In this document: one piece after another, positions 15,984 to 16,539 of the stretch
Position numbering within the stretch: position 1 is the first letter of the stretch
How the letters are laid out: each line of letters begins with the position of its first letter
Source of the DNA: Bacteroidales bacterium
GTDB taxonomy: Bacteria > Bacteroidota > Bacteroidia > Bacteroidales > UBA12077
Assembly: GCA_030600865.1 (NCBI GenBank)
Contig: JAUVUS010000007.1
Span: 1 to 16,539, forward strand
Direction: 5' to 3'
Length of the DNA stretch: 16,539 bases
Notes under the pieces: generated by a model
Databases searched by the model: none
The model's input: only the letters and a program-made list of their open reading frames with translations
What the model was told of the DNA's origin: nothing
Program-made: the position numbers and the translations under genes

Positions 15984-16004
15984 CACTTGTTAAAACACTT
16001 TGTG
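15979..16004. promoter_or_regulatory. Possible LytTR operator: repeated CACTT(T)GT at the -33 region
   Basis: CACTTGT (15984-15990) and CACTTTGTG (15996-16004) are near-direct repeats whose starts are 12 bases apart, about one helical turn. The first also belongs to a short inverted repeat, ACAAG-CA-CTTGT (15979-15990). LytTR regulators are known to bind pairs of short direct repeats spaced by roughly a turn, and the repeats touch the -33 element of the precursor promoter. The match is by layout only. Confidence 0.4.
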
Positions 16005-16037
16005 AATGGTAGTATTTAACAAATGAGCGGTATGTTT

Positions 16038-16349
16038 TTACGAATAAGCACAAAACTTTTCTACTAATAATTTAAATCTTGAACGGCTTACCAGAAGTTT
16101 TTCACCAGTAATCACTGCTAATTTCCGGGTATCATTTGTTAAAATTTCACAGCAATGGTCAATATTAACCAAACAGGATCTGTTTATCCTAAAAAAATTA
16201 TAATTTGTAAGTAATTTTGAAACAATAAATTCTTCGTTATTATTCAAATAAATATTTGTATAAGCTCCTTCGGCTTTGCAATAAAGGATTTCGTCAATAA
16301 AAAACTTTTTATACTTCCCTTCTGTTTTAATAGCAATATACTTTCTCAT
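16038..16349 (-). CDS. Stand-alone LytTR DNA-binding regulator
   Basis: The 103-residue protein is a LytTR domain with almost nothing else. It shows the usual order: IDEILYCKAEGAYTNIYL (18-35), a hinge, FFRINRSCLVNID (52-64) and KLLVSRSRFKLLVE (84-97). LytTR domains bind DNA through beta-strand loops and commonly control bacteriocin, competence and quorum-sensing genes (AgrA, ComE, PlnC). Here the receiver domain normally attached is absent, so input must come from another protein, another gene upstream outside the window, or the amount of regulator itself. It ends 125 bases before the precursor ATG on the same strand, and candidate paired repeats lie in that gap, so direct control of the precursor promoter is the likely role. 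The predicted start at ATG 16349 gives the complete domain. Confidence 0.9.
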   Translation of the reverse strand: MRKYIAIKTEGKYKKFFIDEILYCKAEGAYTNIYLNNNEEFIVSKLLTNYNFFRINRSCLVNIDHCCEILTNDTRKLAVITGEKLLVSRSRFKLLVEKFCAYS

Positions 16350-16377
16350 AAAATAAATAATTTATGGTTAAAATATG

Positions 16378-16417
16378 TTTTTAAGGATTGCCCCTCTACC
16401 TATTTATTCCTTAAAAA
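16378..16417. repeat. Inverted repeat upstream of the LytTR gene
   Basis: TTTTTAAGGA (16378-16387) and TCCTTAAAAA (16408-16417) are perfect 10-base inverted arms with a 20-base centre. It lies 29 bases before the regulator ATG. It may be an operator, the end of a previous transcript, or a remnant of a mobile piece; nothing decides between these. Confidence 0.5.
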
Positions 16418-16440
16418 GGCAAAAGGTGACCCCCTGTAAG

Positions 16441-16458
16441 ATGTGTTTTACAACACAT
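16441..16458. repeat. Short hairpin-forming inverted repeat
   Basis: ATGTGTT (16441-16447) and AACACAT (16452-16458) flank a TTAC loop, and GTAA/TTAC outside them extend the stem past one bulged G (16436-16462). There is no T run beyond it. No gene was seen in 16350-16539, so this belongs to the control region of the regulator gene or to the end of whatever lies to the right. Confidence 0.45.
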
Positions 16459-16519
16459 TTACTAGATTGCTGCTTGAAAAATTACTTGGAGCGGTTGTTG
16501 TTCAGACATTTATAACAAA

Positions 16520-16539
16520 TCAGATTTTTAAAAATCTGA
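16520..16539. repeat. Perfect 20-base palindrome at the right edge
   Basis: TCAGATTTTT and AAAAATCTGA are adjacent perfect inverted arms, ending exactly at the window edge. It may be part of a terminator for a gene to the right or of a longer element that is cut off here. Confidence 0.5.

Overview
The window looks like the chromosome of an AT-rich member of the Bacteroidota, probably a free-living or environmental Bacteroidales/Marinilabiliales-like organism. The evidence is the short F1 epsilon subunit next to F1 beta, OmpX-like barrels, a CarboxypepD_reg-like secreted protein, a TPR-SpoIIE signalling protein, a palindromic repeat encoding ACLPDRQGG (remembered as common in this phylum), and promoters of the TTTG-N19-TAnnTTTG type. 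The taxonomic call is inference from gene content.

Left part (1-6660). On the minus strand are atpD, atpC and then a secreted alpha/beta hydrolase that runs off the left edge. atpD is complete end to end except for one in-frame TAA at codon 342, where nearly all homologues have leucine, so as written the essential F1 beta subunit is cut at two thirds of its length. On the plus strand follow two related small outer-membrane beta-barrel genes, separated by a strong palindromic terminator. A convergent minus-strand polyprenyl diphosphate synthase comes next, then a divergent plus-strand Na+/phosphate cotransporter with a C-terminal PhoU-like domain, closed by a hairpin terminator.

Middle part (6660-10370). 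Two minus-strand genes are present: a TPR/transmembrane/SpoIIE-phosphatase protein, and a reductive-dehalogenase-like protein with two 4Fe-4S sites and three N-terminal membrane helices. Two different perfect palindromes lie in-frame inside the membrane part of the second gene.

Right part (10430-16350), the most interesting region. This is a compact minus-strand peptide secretion locus. Read in transcription order it has a stand-alone LytTR regulator; a 53-residue precursor peptide with a textbook double-glycine leader and a 38-residue core containing two cysteines; a hairpin that probably attenuates transcription; a secreted CarboxypepD_reg-like protein; two paralogous multi-pass membrane proteins; a membrane-anchored thioredoxin-fold protein with a CEFC motif; and a C39-peptidase ABC exporter. 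The last five genes overlap or nearly touch. The simplest reading is a regulated bacteriocin or signalling peptide: the C39 domain removes the leader and the transporter exports the core. The thioredoxin-like protein may handle the disulfide, and the paired membrane proteins may give self-protection. No HlyD-type adaptor, TolC-like channel or recognisable peptide-modifying enzyme is in the window, so how the peptide crosses the outer membrane is open. The last 190 bases hold no gene that I can see, only several inverted repeats.
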